The notes beneath the pieces are model-generated. The model ran no database searches. It was not told the origin of the DNA and was given only the letters and a program-made list of their open reading frames with translations. A stretch of DNA of 64,000 nucleotides, from NCBI RefSeq assembly GCF_030687535.1, contig NZ_CP117437.1, forward strand, positions 248,001-312,000, in the 5' to 3' direction. The stretch comes from Pseudomonas sp. FP2335 (GTDB lineage: Bacteria > Pseudomonadota > Gammaproteobacteria > Pseudomonadales > Pseudomonadaceae). Positions 53,622-62,369 of the stretch are shown one piece after another; position 1 is the first letter of the stretch; each line of letters opens with the position of its first letter. A program made the translations under genes and the position numbers.

Positions 53622-54188
53622 ATGCGCCAGAAACCCACCGTCCTCGCCCGCGAAATAGTCGCCAGTAGCCGTTTGTTCCGCGTGGAGGAAGTGCAATTGC
53701 GCTTCACCAATGGCGTTGAACGGACCTACGAGCGCCTGGTGGGTCGCGGTGCCGGCTACGGCGCGGTGATGATCGTGGCGATGCTCGATGACGAGCACGC
53801 GGTGCTGGTGGAAGAGTATTGCGGCGGCACCGATGAATATGAACTGTCCTTGCCCAAGGGCCTGATCGAACCCGGCGAAGATGTTCTGGCGGCTGCCGAC
53901 CGTGAGCTCAAGGAAGAGGCGGGCTATGGCGCACGGCAGTTGGAACTGATTACCGAGCTGTCGCTGTCGCCCGGCTACATGAGCCAGAAAATCCAGGTGG
54001 TGCTGGCCACCGATCTCTACGAAGAGCGTCTTGAAGGTGATGAGCCCGAGCCGATGCGGGTGGACAAGGTCAACCTGCGTGAGCTGTCGATGCTGGCGCA
54101 AAACGAGCAATTCAGCGAAGGCCGCGCCCTGGCCGCGTTGTACCTGGTACGAGACCTGTTGACCCAGCGAGGAGCGTTTAAGGCATGA
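53622..54188 (+). CDS. nudE: NudE, ADP compounds hydrolase
   Basis: 188 residues with AAGGAG ahead of the ATG. The Nudix box is GLIEPGEDVLAAADRELKEE followed by AGYG, fitting G-x5-E-x7-R-E-U-x-E-E-x-G-U. NudE cleaves ADP-ribose, NADH and diadenosine phosphates. Its TGA overlaps the cysQ start. Confidence 0.92.
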   Translation: MRQKPTVLAREIVASSRLFRVEEVQLRFTNGVERTYERLVGRGAGYGAVMIVAMLDDEHAVLVEEYCGGTDEYELSLPKGLIEPGEDVLAAADRELKEEAGYGARQLELITELSLSPGYMSQKIQVVLATDLYEERLEGDEPEPMRVDKVNLRELSMLAQNEQFSEGRALAALYLVRDLLTQRGAFKA

Positions 54189-55021
54189 GCGAATTGTTTT
54201 TAGGCCACCCGTTTATCGCCCCCGTTATCGAGCTGGCTCGCCAGGCCGGTGAAGTGATCCTGCCGTACTGGCGCGCCGGGGTTGCCGTGACGTCCAAGGC
54301 CGATGATTCGCCGGTGACGGCGGCCGATCTTGCCGCTCACCACCTCATCCTCGCGGGCCTGACCGCGCTGGACCCGAGCATCCCGGTACTGTCCGAAGAG
54401 GATGCCGACATTGATCAAAGCGTACGCGCCGCTTGGCAGCGCTGGTGGTTGGTGGACCCGCTGGACGGCACCAAGGAATTTATCGCCGGCAGCGAAGAGT
54501 TCACCGTCAACATCGCCTTGATCGAGCAGGGCCGCGTGGTGTTTGGCGTGGTGTCGATGCCGACCAACGGGCGTTGTTACTTCGGTGGTGCGGGCCTGGG
54601 CGCATGGCGTTCGGATGTGAATGAAGCGCACAAGCCGATCCAGGTGCGCACGGCCCCGGCGGCCGGCGAGGCGTTTACCGTGGTCGCCAGCCGTCGGCAT
54701 ACCAGCCCGGAGCAGGAGCGTCTGCTGGACGGTTTGAGTGAAGGCTTGGGAGCGCTGAAGCTGGCGAATATCGGCAGTTCGCTGAAGTTCTGCCTGTTGG
54801 CCGAAGGCAGTGCCGACTGTTATCCACGACTGGCGCCGACATCGCAGTGGGACACCGCCGCGGCCCAAGGCGTGCTGGAAGGCGCGGGTGGCGAAGTGTT
54901 GGAGTTGAGCGGCGTGCCGTTCAGTTATCCGGCGCGGGCGTCGTTGTTGAATCCGTTCTTTTTGGCATTGCCGGCCAAAGCGCCGTGGCGCGAACGCTTG
55001 CTGAGCCTGGCTCGGTCTTAG
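54185..55021 (+). CDS. cysQ: 3'(2'),5'-bisphosphate nucleotidase CysQ
   Basis: 278 residues, inositol monophosphatase fold. Metal-binding motifs are ILSEEDADID-like (PVLSEEDADID), DPLDGTKEF (near residue 92) and WDTAAAQGVLE. It converts 3'-phosphoadenosine 5'-phosphate, produced during sulfate assimilation, to AMP. Translationally coupled to nudE (ATGA). Distant from, but functionally related to, the sulfur genes at 4-27 kb. Confidence 0.93.
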   Translation: MSELFLGHPFIAPVIELARQAGEVILPYWRAGVAVTSKADDSPVTAADLAAHHLILAGLTALDPSIPVLSEEDADIDQSVRAAWQRWWLVDPLDGTKEFIAGSEEFTVNIALIEQGRVVFGVVSMPTNGRCYFGGAGLGAWRSDVNEAHKPIQVRTAPAAGEAFTVVASRRHTSPEQERLLDGLSEGLGALKLANIGSSLKFCLLAEGSADCYPRLAPTSQWDTAAAQGVLEGAGGEVLELSGVPFSYPARASLLNPFFLALPAKAPWRERLLSLARS

Positions 55022-55040
55022 AACTACAGCAGATCAAAAG

Positions 55041-55127
55041 TGTGGGAGCGGGCTTGCTCGCGATAGCGGTAGATCAGTCAGAAATGTTCTAGCTGACACT
55101 CCGCATTCGCGAGCAAGCCCGCTCCCA
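55041..55127. repeat. REPIN
   Basis: Inverted REP pair between the convergent cysQ and thioesterase genes. The right end is slightly degraded (CTCCCAAAA instead of CTCCCACA). Confidence 0.8.
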
Positions 55128-55149
55128 AAATTGTTTGGTGTTGTTGCGG

Positions 55150-55629
55150 TTAGCGGTGCAGGACGTATTGACCGGTAAAGGCAACGGCGCGGTCCTCGCT
55201 ACCCTCATTCACAATCCACGTCTGCAGCGTCAACCGTGCACGACCATAGCGCTTGTAGGTCGCCACAAACCGCTTCCACACCTTCTCCTCCGGCGCCTGG
55301 CACACCACGGTCGCGTCGCGGGTGACGGGCAGCGGATAACTGATCTGCCCCTCCTGAATCACGATGTGCCCGTCTTCAATCCCTTCTTCACGCAACTGCA
55401 AGTGCAGCCAACCCCAACCCGCCAGTACTGCGCCGCAGTACAGGCTGCCGCCAAACATGGTGCTCTTGTGGTTGATATTGGCCTGCAACGGCAGGTGCAA
55501 TTCCAGCCGCCCGTGCTGCCAGCCGCGTACCTTGAGGCCCATTTCCCGGGTCAGGGGGATGTCGTGGTGCAGGACGGATTCGAGGTATTGGCTGTCGCGG
55601 CTCATGGCGGTCTCTTTGGCGTGGGTCAT
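55150..55629 (-). CDS. YiiD C-terminal-type thioesterase
   Basis: 159 residues from the ATG at 55629, which overlaps the dctD stop as ATGA; Met9 (55605) is an alternative. It is a hotdog domain of the YiiD_C family (HHDIPLTREMGLKVRG, NHKSTMFGGSLYCGAVLAGW). Enzymes with this domain are putative acyl-thioester hydrolases. Its coupling to dctBD suggests co-expression during growth on C4-dicarboxylates. Confidence 0.82.
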   Translation of the reverse strand: MTHAKETAMSRDSQYLESVLHHDIPLTREMGLKVRGWQHGRLELHLPLQANINHKSTMFGGSLYCGAVLAGWGWLHLQLREEGIEDGHIVIQEGQISYPLPVTRDATVVCQAPEEKVWKRFVATYKRYGRARLTLQTWIVNEGSEDRAVAFTGQYVLHR

Positions 55630-57002
55630 TCGTCGTCGCCGCTTTGGTTGGCGAAGTTCAGGCCGTGCTTGCGCAGTTTGTCGTGCAGGGTCTTGCGCGG
55701 CACGCCGAGGGCTTCGGCGAGGCTGCGCATGGAACCGTGGGGGCGCGTCAGTTCGGCGGCGATCAGGCTTTTTTCAAACTGTTCGACCTGCTCGCTCAAG
55801 CCGCCCGGGGTGGAGGTCAGTACGCTGGCGAACGGGTTGTCGGGCGTGGCGTCCAGAGCCAGCTCAAGCCCCAGGGCGAAGCGTTCGGCGGCGTTCTGCA
55901 GTTCGCGCACGTTGCCTGGCCAGTTGTGACGCAACAGCAGGGCGCGCTGGCCTGGTTGCAGTTCGTGCAGGGGCAGGCCATGGCGGCTGCTGGCTTCGTC
56001 GGCGAAGTGCTGGAACAGCATCAACGCATCTTCGCCGCGCTCGCGCAGTGGCGGAATGCGTAGCGAGGCGACGTTGAGGCGGTAATACAAGTCGGCGCGG
56101 AAACGGCCCTGGTCGGCGGACTGGCGCAAGTCTTCCTTGGTGGCGGCGATGATGCGGATGTCCAGCGGGATCAACTGATTGCCGCCCAGGCGTTCCACCA
56201 CGCGTTCTTGCAGCAGGCGCAGCAGCTTGACCTGTACGTCCAGGCTCATGCTCTCGATTTCATCGAGGAACAACGTGCCGCCGTTGGCGAATTCGAACTT
56301 GCCGATGCGGCGCTTCTGCGCGCCGGTGAACGCGCCCGGCTCGTGGCCGAACAGCTCGCTTTCCACCACCGATTCGGCCAGGGCACCGGCGTTGATCGCC
56401 ACGAACGGCCCGCTGCGGCGGCTCGACAAATCGTGCAGTGCACGGGCCACCACCTCTTTGCCGGCACCGGTTTCGCCCAGGATCAGCACATCGGCCTTGG
56501 TCGCCGCCAGGGCACCGATCTGCTCGCGCAGGCGCAGCATCTGGGGCGAGTGGCCGACCAGTCGGGTACTCAATTGCTGGCGATCGCTGAGGGCCAGGCG
56601 CAGGCTGCGGTTGTCCAGTACCAGGCGGCGCAGGGCCAGGGCGCGGCGCACGCTGTCGAGCAGGGCGTCGCTGGCGAAGGGTTTTTCGAGGAAGTCATAG
56701 GCCCCGGCACGCATGGCCTGCACCGCCAGCGGCACATCGCCGTGGCCGGTGATCAGCAGCACTGGCAGGTCCGGGTCCTGGCCGTGCAGTTCGGTGAGCA
56801 GCTCCAGGCCGTCCATGCCAGGCATGCGGATGTCGCTGACCACCACCCCTGGCCAATCCCGCGACAGGCGTGCGGTGAGGCCGTTGGCTTCGCCCAGGGG
56901 CAGGACTTTCAGCCCGGCCAGGTCCAGGGTCTGGCACAGGGCCTGGCGCAGGTGTGGATCGTCGTCGATCAACACCACCTGAATGCCGTTCTCGATACTC
57001 AT
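55626..57002 (-). CDS. dctD: DctD, sigma-54-dependent C4-dicarboxylate response regulator
   Basis: 458 residues. The receiver domain has acidic residues VLIDDDP and phosphorylated Asp57 (VVVSDIRMPGMDG). The AAA+ domain has Walker A GETGAGKEVVA and the sigma-54-contact loop GAFTGA. The C-terminal helix-turn-helix is GSMRSLAEALGVPRKTLHDK. It activates dicarboxylate transporter genes with RpoN when phosphorylated by DctB. Its ATG overlaps the dctB stop as ATGA. No dct transporter gene is in the window. Confidence 0.94.
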   Translation of the reverse strand: MSIENGIQVVLIDDDPHLRQALCQTLDLAGLKVLPLGEANGLTARLSRDWPGVVVSDIRMPGMDGLELLTELHGQDPDLPVLLITGHGDVPLAVQAMRAGAYDFLEKPFASDALLDSVRRALALRRLVLDNRSLRLALSDRQQLSTRLVGHSPQMLRLREQIGALAATKADVLILGETGAGKEVVARALHDLSSRRSGPFVAINAGALAESVVESELFGHEPGAFTGAQKRRIGKFEFANGGTLFLDEIESMSLDVQVKLLRLLQERVVERLGGNQLIPLDIRIIAATKEDLRQSADQGRFRADLYYRLNVASLRIPPLRERGEDALMLFQHFADEASSRHGLPLHELQPGQRALLLRHNWPGNVRELQNAAERFALGLELALDATPDNPFASVLTSTPGGLSEQVEQFEKSLIAAELTRPHGSMRSLAEALGVPRKTLHDKLRKHGLNFANQSGDDE

Positions 57003-58807
57003 ACACTGCGGTCCTCGGACGGTTGCAGACTGACGCCCGGCGAGCCGGCACGCAATTTCAAGGTTAACAACGCGCCGCCTTCCTTGTGGTTGGCGAACAG
57101 CAACTCGCCACCAAACGCCCGCATCAGGGTGTCACAGATCGCCAGGCCGAGCCCCAGGCCCTGGGTGCGCGTCTTGGTGGTGTAGAACGGCTCGCTGGCG
57201 CGGCCCAGGGCTTCCATGCAAAAGCCTGGGCCGTTGTCGCGGATGTACAGGTTGACGCCCTGTTCGGTGGTTTCGGCACTCAGCCAGAGCTTGCGCGGCG
57301 GGCCTTTTTCGGTGAGGGCGTCGAGCGCGTTGGCCAGCAGGTTGCCGAGCACCTGGCGCAGCCGGGTTTCGCCGGCTTCTACCCACAACGTTGCTTCCGG
57401 CAAATCGCGGATCAGCTCGACTTCCATCGAGCGGCGTCGCTTGGCCAGCAACGCCAGTGCATCGTCCAGCGCCGGTTGCAGGCCGACGCTCTCCGGCGCA
57501 TGCCGGTCGCGACGGGCGAAGGCGCGCAGGTGGGCGATGATCGAGGCCATGCGCCCGGTCAGTTCGCTGATCAGCTTGAGGTTGCCGCGGGCGTCGTCGG
57601 TGCGCTGGTGGTCGAGCAGGATCTCGGCGTTTTCCGCATAGCTGCGAATCGCTGCCAAGGGCTGGTTGAGCTCGTGGCTGATGCTCGCCGACATGGTGCC
57701 CAGCGCTGACAGTTTGCCGGCCTGCACCAGGTCATCCTGGGCACGCACCAATTCCTGCTGCGCGTGTTCGCGCTCCAGCACTTCCTGTTTCAGGCGCCGG
57801 TTGAGGCCTTCCAGATCGCTGGTGCGCTCGATCACGCGGGCTTCCAGTTCGCGACGCGCCTTGGCTTCAAAGGCGATGCGCTCCAGGTAGTGGCGACGGC
57901 GCTGCATCATCAGGCCGAGCAACAGCATCAGCACCAGCAACGTCGCGCCGCCGACGGCGACCACGGTGCGCACCGGGCGGTTGATCAGGGATTGCGGCGC
58001 GAGGATCTCCACGTTCCAGCCGGTTTCGGCAATGGCCGTGGATTGGCGCAGCCACGCGGTGGAGCTGAGGGTCAGCGGCTGCGGGTCGCGGGTCGGGTAG
58101 GGCTGGATGGCGGTGATTGCCTGGCGCTCTTCGGCGGTCAGCGGGCGGGTGGCGCGGAAGCGCCATTGCGGGCGTGAGGTGAGGATCACCACGCCGTTGT
58201 GGTCGGTCACCAGCAGTTGTTCCGGGGTCTTGCCCCAGAGGCTTTCGGTGTGGTCCAGGTCGACCTTGACCACCAGCACGCCGATGATGTTTTCGCCATC
58301 GCGCACGGCGGCGGCGAAGAAGTAGCCGCGCTTGGCCGAGGTGGTGCCCAGGCCGAAGAAACGCCCCAGGCGCCCGGCCATGGCTTCGCTGAAATAGGGA
58401 CGGAACGAGAAATTGCGCCCGACGAAGCTGTCCTGTTTATCCCAGTTCGACGCGGCGAGGGTCTTGCCGTGGGTGTCCATCAGGTACATCACTTCCACCC
58501 CGGCCTGGGCGGCGACGTCCTTGAGCAGCTGGTTGGCATTGGCCAGGTTGGTGCTGACCTGGGGCGCCGCCAATGCGGTGCGCAGGGCCGGCAGGTCGCC
58601 GAGGATCTGCGGCAGTACTTCGAAGCGGTGCAGGGTGCCGAGCAGGTTGGCGACGTACAGGTCGAGGGTCTGGCGGTTCTGCCCGGCCAGTTCGCTGCGG
58701 TAGTAGCGCTCGGCCAGGTGCTCCAGCGGCCACAGCAGCGGTGCCAGGCACAACGCCAACAGGGCGAGGCTGCGCCAGCGGGGTCTTCGCGGGAGAGGTG
58801 GAGTCAT
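56999..58807 (-). CDS. dctB: DctB, C4-dicarboxylate sensor kinase
   Basis: 602 residues. Two membrane helices (about 12-31 and 281-301) enclose a large periplasmic double-PAS/Cache sensor region (FSFRPYFSEAMAGRLGRFFG is a typical ligand-domain segment). After a coiled-coil linker comes the dimerisation domain with the phosphorylated His378 (ASISHELNQPLAAIRSYAEN), then the ATPase (LGNLLANALDALTE, IRDNGPGF, GLGLGLAIC). It senses succinate, fumarate and malate and phosphorylates DctD. Confidence 0.94.
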   Translation of the reverse strand: MTPPLPRRPRWRSLALLALCLAPLLWPLEHLAERYYRSELAGQNRQTLDLYVANLLGTLHRFEVLPQILGDLPALRTALAAPQVSTNLANANQLLKDVAAQAGVEVMYLMDTHGKTLAASNWDKQDSFVGRNFSFRPYFSEAMAGRLGRFFGLGTTSAKRGYFFAAAVRDGENIIGVLVVKVDLDHTESLWGKTPEQLLVTDHNGVVILTSRPQWRFRATRPLTAEERQAITAIQPYPTRDPQPLTLSSTAWLRQSTAIAETGWNVEILAPQSLINRPVRTVVAVGGATLLVLMLLLGLMMQRRRHYLERIAFEAKARRELEARVIERTSDLEGLNRRLKQEVLEREHAQQELVRAQDDLVQAGKLSALGTMSASISHELNQPLAAIRSYAENAEILLDHQRTDDARGNLKLISELTGRMASIIAHLRAFARRDRHAPESVGLQPALDDALALLAKRRRSMEVELIRDLPEATLWVEAGETRLRQVLGNLLANALDALTEKGPPRKLWLSAETTEQGVNLYIRDNGPGFCMEALGRASEPFYTTKTRTQGLGLGLAICDTLMRAFGGELLFANHKEGGALLTLKLRAGSPGVSLQPSEDRSV

Positions 58808-58843
58808 GGGAGTCGGGCGCCTGTGAGTACAGGCGCATTATGC

Positions 58844-59725
58844 CTAGTGCTGCTGTGCAAGACACTCGCGCAATGCGTCTTGCCACTGCGGCTGGCTGAC
58901 CTGCCATTGCTGTTGCAGGCGGCGGCAATCGAGGCGCGAGTTCAACGGGCGCTGCGCGGGCGTCGGGTAGGCGCTGGAGGGGATCGCTTCCAGCTCGGCA
59001 CAGGCTTTGCCCTCGGCGCGCAAATGTTCGCCAATCGCCTGGGCGAAGCCGAACCACGAGGTTTCGCCCTGGGCCGTCAGGTGATAGACGCCCCATTGCC
59101 CCGCATCACCGGCCTGCCAGCGTTCGATCAAGGCGCGGGTGCTGCTGGCAATGCTGCCGGCCCAGGTGGGTGCGCCGATCTGGTCGGCGACAATGCGCAT
59201 CTGCGGCTTCTCCTGCAACAGGCGTTGCATGGTCAGCAGGAAGTTCTTGCCATGGTTGGAGTACACCCAACTGGTACGCAGGATCAGGTATTCGCCGCCC
59301 ACCGCCGCAATCGCCTGCTCGCCGGCCAGCTTGCTCTGGCCGTAGACACCGAGCGGGTTCGGCGTGTCGGCTTCGGTGTAGGGCGCCGGTTTGCGGCCGT
59401 CGAACACGTAGTCGGTGGAGTAGTGGATCAACGGGATGCCCAGGGCCTTGGCCTCTTCGGCGAGGATGCCGGGGGCGCTGGCGTTGATCGCGAACGCGAC
59501 GTCCGGTTCGCTTTCGGCCAGGTCGACGGCGGTGTGGGCGGCGGCGTTGATGATCAGGTCGGGACGCTGGGCGCGCACCTGCTGGCGGATTTGCTCGGGG
59601 TTGGCCAGGTCGAGTCTGTCGCGGCCCAGCACAATCAGTTCGCCAAGGCCCAGGAGCTGCTGTTGCAGGGCCTGGGAGACTTGGCCGTGTTGGCCGGTGA
59701 TGAGGATTTTCAGAGGGCTGGTCAT
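58844..59725 (-). CDS. rfbD: dTDP-4-dehydrorhamnose reductase
   Basis: 293 residues from the ATG at 59725, which overlaps the rfbC stop as ATGA. Extended SDR fold: NADPH motif ITGQHGQVSQ, then the catalytic YSTDYVFDG and YGQSKLAGEQ (Tyr-x3-Lys). It makes dTDP-L-rhamnose in the last step of the pathway. Last gene of rfbBACD. Confidence 0.94.
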   Translation of the reverse strand: MTSPLKILITGQHGQVSQALQQQLLGLGELIVLGRDRLDLANPEQIRQQVRAQRPDLIINAAAHTAVDLAESEPDVAFAINASAPGILAEEAKALGIPLIHYSTDYVFDGRKPAPYTEADTPNPLGVYGQSKLAGEQAIAAVGGEYLILRTSWVYSNHGKNFLLTMQRLLQEKPQMRIVADQIGAPTWAGSIASSTRALIERWQAGDAGQWGVYHLTAQGETSWFGFAQAIGEHLRAEGKACAELEAIPSSAYPTPAQRPLNSRLDCRRLQQQWQVSQPQWQDALRECLAQQH

Positions 59726-60267
59726 GGGAACAGGTCGGCTTCTTTCAGGCTTTTGCCATTCTGGTCCTTGGCGGACAGGGTCGGGGTTGCGGTCAACTGC
59801 CAATCGATATTGAGGTCTGGATCGTCCCAGCGGATGCAGCGCTCTGCCGACGGTGTGTAGTAATCCGTTGTCTTGTACAGGAACTCGGCGTGGTCACTGA
59901 GCACCACAAAACCGTGGGCAAATCCCGGTGGAATCCACAGTTGGCGATTATTGTCGGCAGATAGCCGTACGCTGGCCCATTGGCCGAAATGAGGCGAGCT
60001 GCGGCGAATGTCCACGGCCACGTCCAGCACTTCACCGGCCGTCACGCGGACCAGTTTTCCCTGGGCGTGCTCGACTTGGTAGTGCAGGCCGCGCAATACG
60101 CCTTTTTGCGAGCGAGAGTGGTTGTCCTGCACGAAATGCTGTTGCAGCCCGGTGGCCTGGGCAAACGCCCGGGCATTGAAACTCTCATAGAAAAAACCGC
60201 GTTCATCGCCAAAAACCTTTGGCTCGATGATCAATACACCGGGCAACTCAGTGGCGGTTACATTCAT
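59722..60267 (-). CDS. rfbC: dTDP-4-dehydrorhamnose 3,5-epimerase
   Basis: 181 residues, cupin-like fold. Family motifs are [24 protein letters not shown] (catalytic His region) and [15 protein letters not shown]. It converts dTDP-4-keto-6-deoxyglucose to dTDP-4-keto-rhamnose. Overlaps rfbA upstream and rfbD downstream, both as ATGA. Confidence 0.95.
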   Translation of the reverse strand: MNVTATELPGVLIIEPKVFGDERGFFYESFNARAFAQATGLQQHFVQDNHSRSQKGVLRGLHYQVEHAQGKLVRVTAGEVLDVAVDIRRSSPHFGQWASVRLSADNNRQLWIPPGFAHGFVVLSDHAEFLYKTTDYYTPSAERCIRWDDPDLNIDWQLTATPTLSAKDQNGKSLKEADLFP

Positions 60268-61139
60268 AGGTTTTCCCCGGCAAGAGAGTAGAGGTATTGG
60301 CCATAGCCGGTCTTGCCGAAGTATTTGGCACGCGCCAGCAAGTGATCCCGGTCGATCCAGCTATTCTCGTAGGCGATTTCTTCCAGGCAGGCCACCTTCA
60401 GGCCCTGGCGATGTTCGATGGTCTGCACGTAGGTGGAGGCTTCGAGCAGGCTGTCATGGGTGCCGGTATCGAGCCAGGCAAAGCCACGACCGAAACGCTC
60501 TACGTGCAGGTCGCCACGCTTGAGGTAGGCGTTGTTGACGTCGGTAATCTCCAGCTCGCCACGGGGCGAAGGCTTGACGGCCTTGGCGATGCTGATTACG
60601 TCGTTGTCGTAGAAGTACAGGCCGGTCACGGCATACGATGATTTGGGCTTGGCCGGTTTTTCCTCGATGGACAGGGCGCGACCGTCTTTGTCGAAGTCGA
60701 TGACACCGAAGCGCTCCGGGTCCTTGACCCAGTAGCCGAAGACGGTGGCACCCGAAGGGCGCTGCGCGGCGGCACGCAACTGGTCGCCGAAGTGTTGGCC
60801 GTGGAAGATGTTGTCGCCCAGGATCAGGCAGACCGGGTCATCACCGATGAACTCCTCGCCGATGATGAAGGCCTGGGCCAGGCCGTCCGGCGACGGCTGC
60901 TCGGCATAGCTGAAGCGCACGCCGAACTGGCTGCCATCGCCGAGCAGGTTGCGGTACTGCGGCAAATCCACCGGCGTGGAGATCACCAGGATTTCCTTGA
61001 TCCCCGCCAGCATCAGCACCGAGATCGGGTAGTAGATCATCGGCTTGTCATACACCGGCAGCAGTTGCTTGGAGACACCCAGGGTGATGGGGTGAAGGCG
61101 GGTGCCGGAGCCGCCGGCCAATACGATTCCCTTCATCAT
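60264..61139 (-). CDS. rfbA: Glucose-1-phosphate thymidylyltransferase
   Basis: 291 residues. The nucleotide-binding signature is [20 protein letters not shown] near the N-terminus, then [15 protein letters not shown] and [10 protein letters not shown]. It joins glucose-1-phosphate and dTTP to give dTDP-glucose. ATG at 61139 overlaps the rfbB stop; the next codon is also ATG. Confidence 0.95.
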   Translation of the reverse strand: MMKGIVLAGGSGTRLHPITLGVSKQLLPVYDKPMIYYPISVLMLAGIKEILVISTPVDLPQYRNLLGDGSQFGVRFSYAEQPSPDGLAQAFIIGEEFIGDDPVCLILGDNIFHGQHFGDQLRAAAQRPSGATVFGYWVKDPERFGVIDFDKDGRALSIEEKPAKPKSSYAVTGLYFYDNDVISIAKAVKPSPRGELEITDVNNAYLKRGDLHVERFGRGFAWLDTGTHDSLLEASTYVQTIEHRQGLKVACLEEIAYENSWIDRDHLLARAKYFGKTGYGQYLYSLAGENL

Positions 61140-62218
61140 GCGATCAGATCCTTTAGATTGGTGTTGCCGAGTCGTTCACCTTGATAGCTGCCGTCCTGGA
61201 CCCTGCGGCACCATTCCAGGTTATCGAGATACCACTGTACGGTTTTGCGCAGGCCGGTTTCGAAGGTTTCTTCGGGGGTCCAGCCCAATTCGCGTTCGAT
61301 CTTGCCGGCATCGATCGCGTAGCGCTGATCGTGGCCTGGACGATCCTTGACGAAGGTGATCAGGTCGGTGAATTTTTCGACACCCGCCGGGCGTTGAGGC
61401 GCCAGTTCTTCCAGCAGGCCACAGATACCGCGCACCACGTCGATGTTCTTTTGCTCGTTATGCCCGCCGATGTTGTAGGTCTCGCCCACCGCACCTTCAG
61501 TCACGACCTTGAGCAGCGCACGGGCGTGATCTTCGACGAACAGCCAGTCGCGCACCTGCAAACCATCGCCATAGACCGGCAGCGGCTTGCCCGCAAGGGC
61601 GTTGAGGATCACCAGCGGGATGAGCTTTTCGGGAAAGTGGAAGGGGCCGTAGTTGTTCGAGCAGTTGGTCAGCAATACCGGCAGGCCATAGGTGCGCTGC
61701 CAGGCGCGGACCAGGTGGTCGGACGCTGCCTTGCTCGCGGAGTAAGGCGAGCTGGGGGCGTAGGGCGTGGTTTCGGTGAACAGATCGTCCACGCCGTGCA
61801 GGTCGCCGTACACTTCGTCGGTGGAAATGTGGTGGAAACGGAACGCACTGCGGGCCGGCTCGGTCAGCGTCTGCCAGTAGGCGCGGGTGGCCTCCAGCAG
61901 GCTGTAGGTGCCGACGATATTGGTCTGGATAAAGTCCGATGGGCCGTCAATCGAACGGTCGACATGGGACTCGGCAGCCAGGTGCATGATTGCCTGTGGC
62001 TCGAAACGTGCGAGCACGGCGCTGACTGTGGCTTGGTCAATGATGTCGGCCTGGACGAACTCATAGCGGCTGTTGGTGGCAATACTGGTCAATGATTCCA
62101 GATTGCCAGCGTACGTCAGCTTGTCCAGGTTGAGCACTTCGTGCTCGGTGTGTTGAATCAGGTGGCGGATCAGGGCGGAGCCAATAAAACCCGCTCCGCC
62201 GGTGATGAGAATGCGCAT
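61136..62218 (-). CDS. rfbB: dTDP-glucose 4,6-dehydratase
   Basis: 360 residues from the ATG at 62218 ([19 protein letters not shown]); a longer frame from 62296 is non-coding. Extended SDR: GGAGFIG NAD motif, [11 protein letters not shown] and [10 protein letters not shown] (Tyr-x3-Lys). It makes dTDP-4-keto-6-deoxyglucose. First gene of the rhamnose operon, which supplies dTDP-L-rhamnose for lipopolysaccharide, rhamnolipid or other glycans. No glycosyltransferase is in the window. Confidence 0.95.
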   Translation of the reverse strand: MRILITGGAGFIGSALIRHLIQHTEHEVLNLDKLTYAGNLESLTSIATNSRYEFVQADIIDQATVSAVLARFEPQAIMHLAAESHVDRSIDGPSDFIQTNIVGTYSLLEATRAYWQTLTEPARSAFRFHHISTDEVYGDLHGVDDLFTETTPYAPSSPYSASKAASDHLVRAWQRTYGLPVLLTNCSNNYGPFHFPEKLIPLVILNALAGKPLPVYGDGLQVRDWLFVEDHARALLKVVTEGAVGETYNIGGHNEQKNIDVVRGICGLLEELAPQRPAGVEKFTDLITFVKDRPGHDQRYAIDAGKIERELGWTPEETFETGLRKTVQWYLDNLEWCRRVQDGSYQGERLGNTNLKDLIA

Positions 62219-62369
62219 GTCGGAGGGCCTTTTTCTAAGACGGGTGTTTTGCGAATGGAGCATAGCTTGAGTTGTGGAGCCGGGCGGCGCAAGCACGGTA
62301 TGCGCAGGGGGTTGCCTAAACCCCCCGAACAGTGGCGAGATACACGTCTAAAAAATAGAGGATGCCCCC
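62219..62369. promoter_or_regulatory. Divergent promoter region rfbB / kinase-aminotransferase gene
   Basis: 151 bases serving both directions. AGAGGA (62357-62362) is the ribosome site of the rightward gene. No clear promoter hexamers were assigned. Confidence 0.5.
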
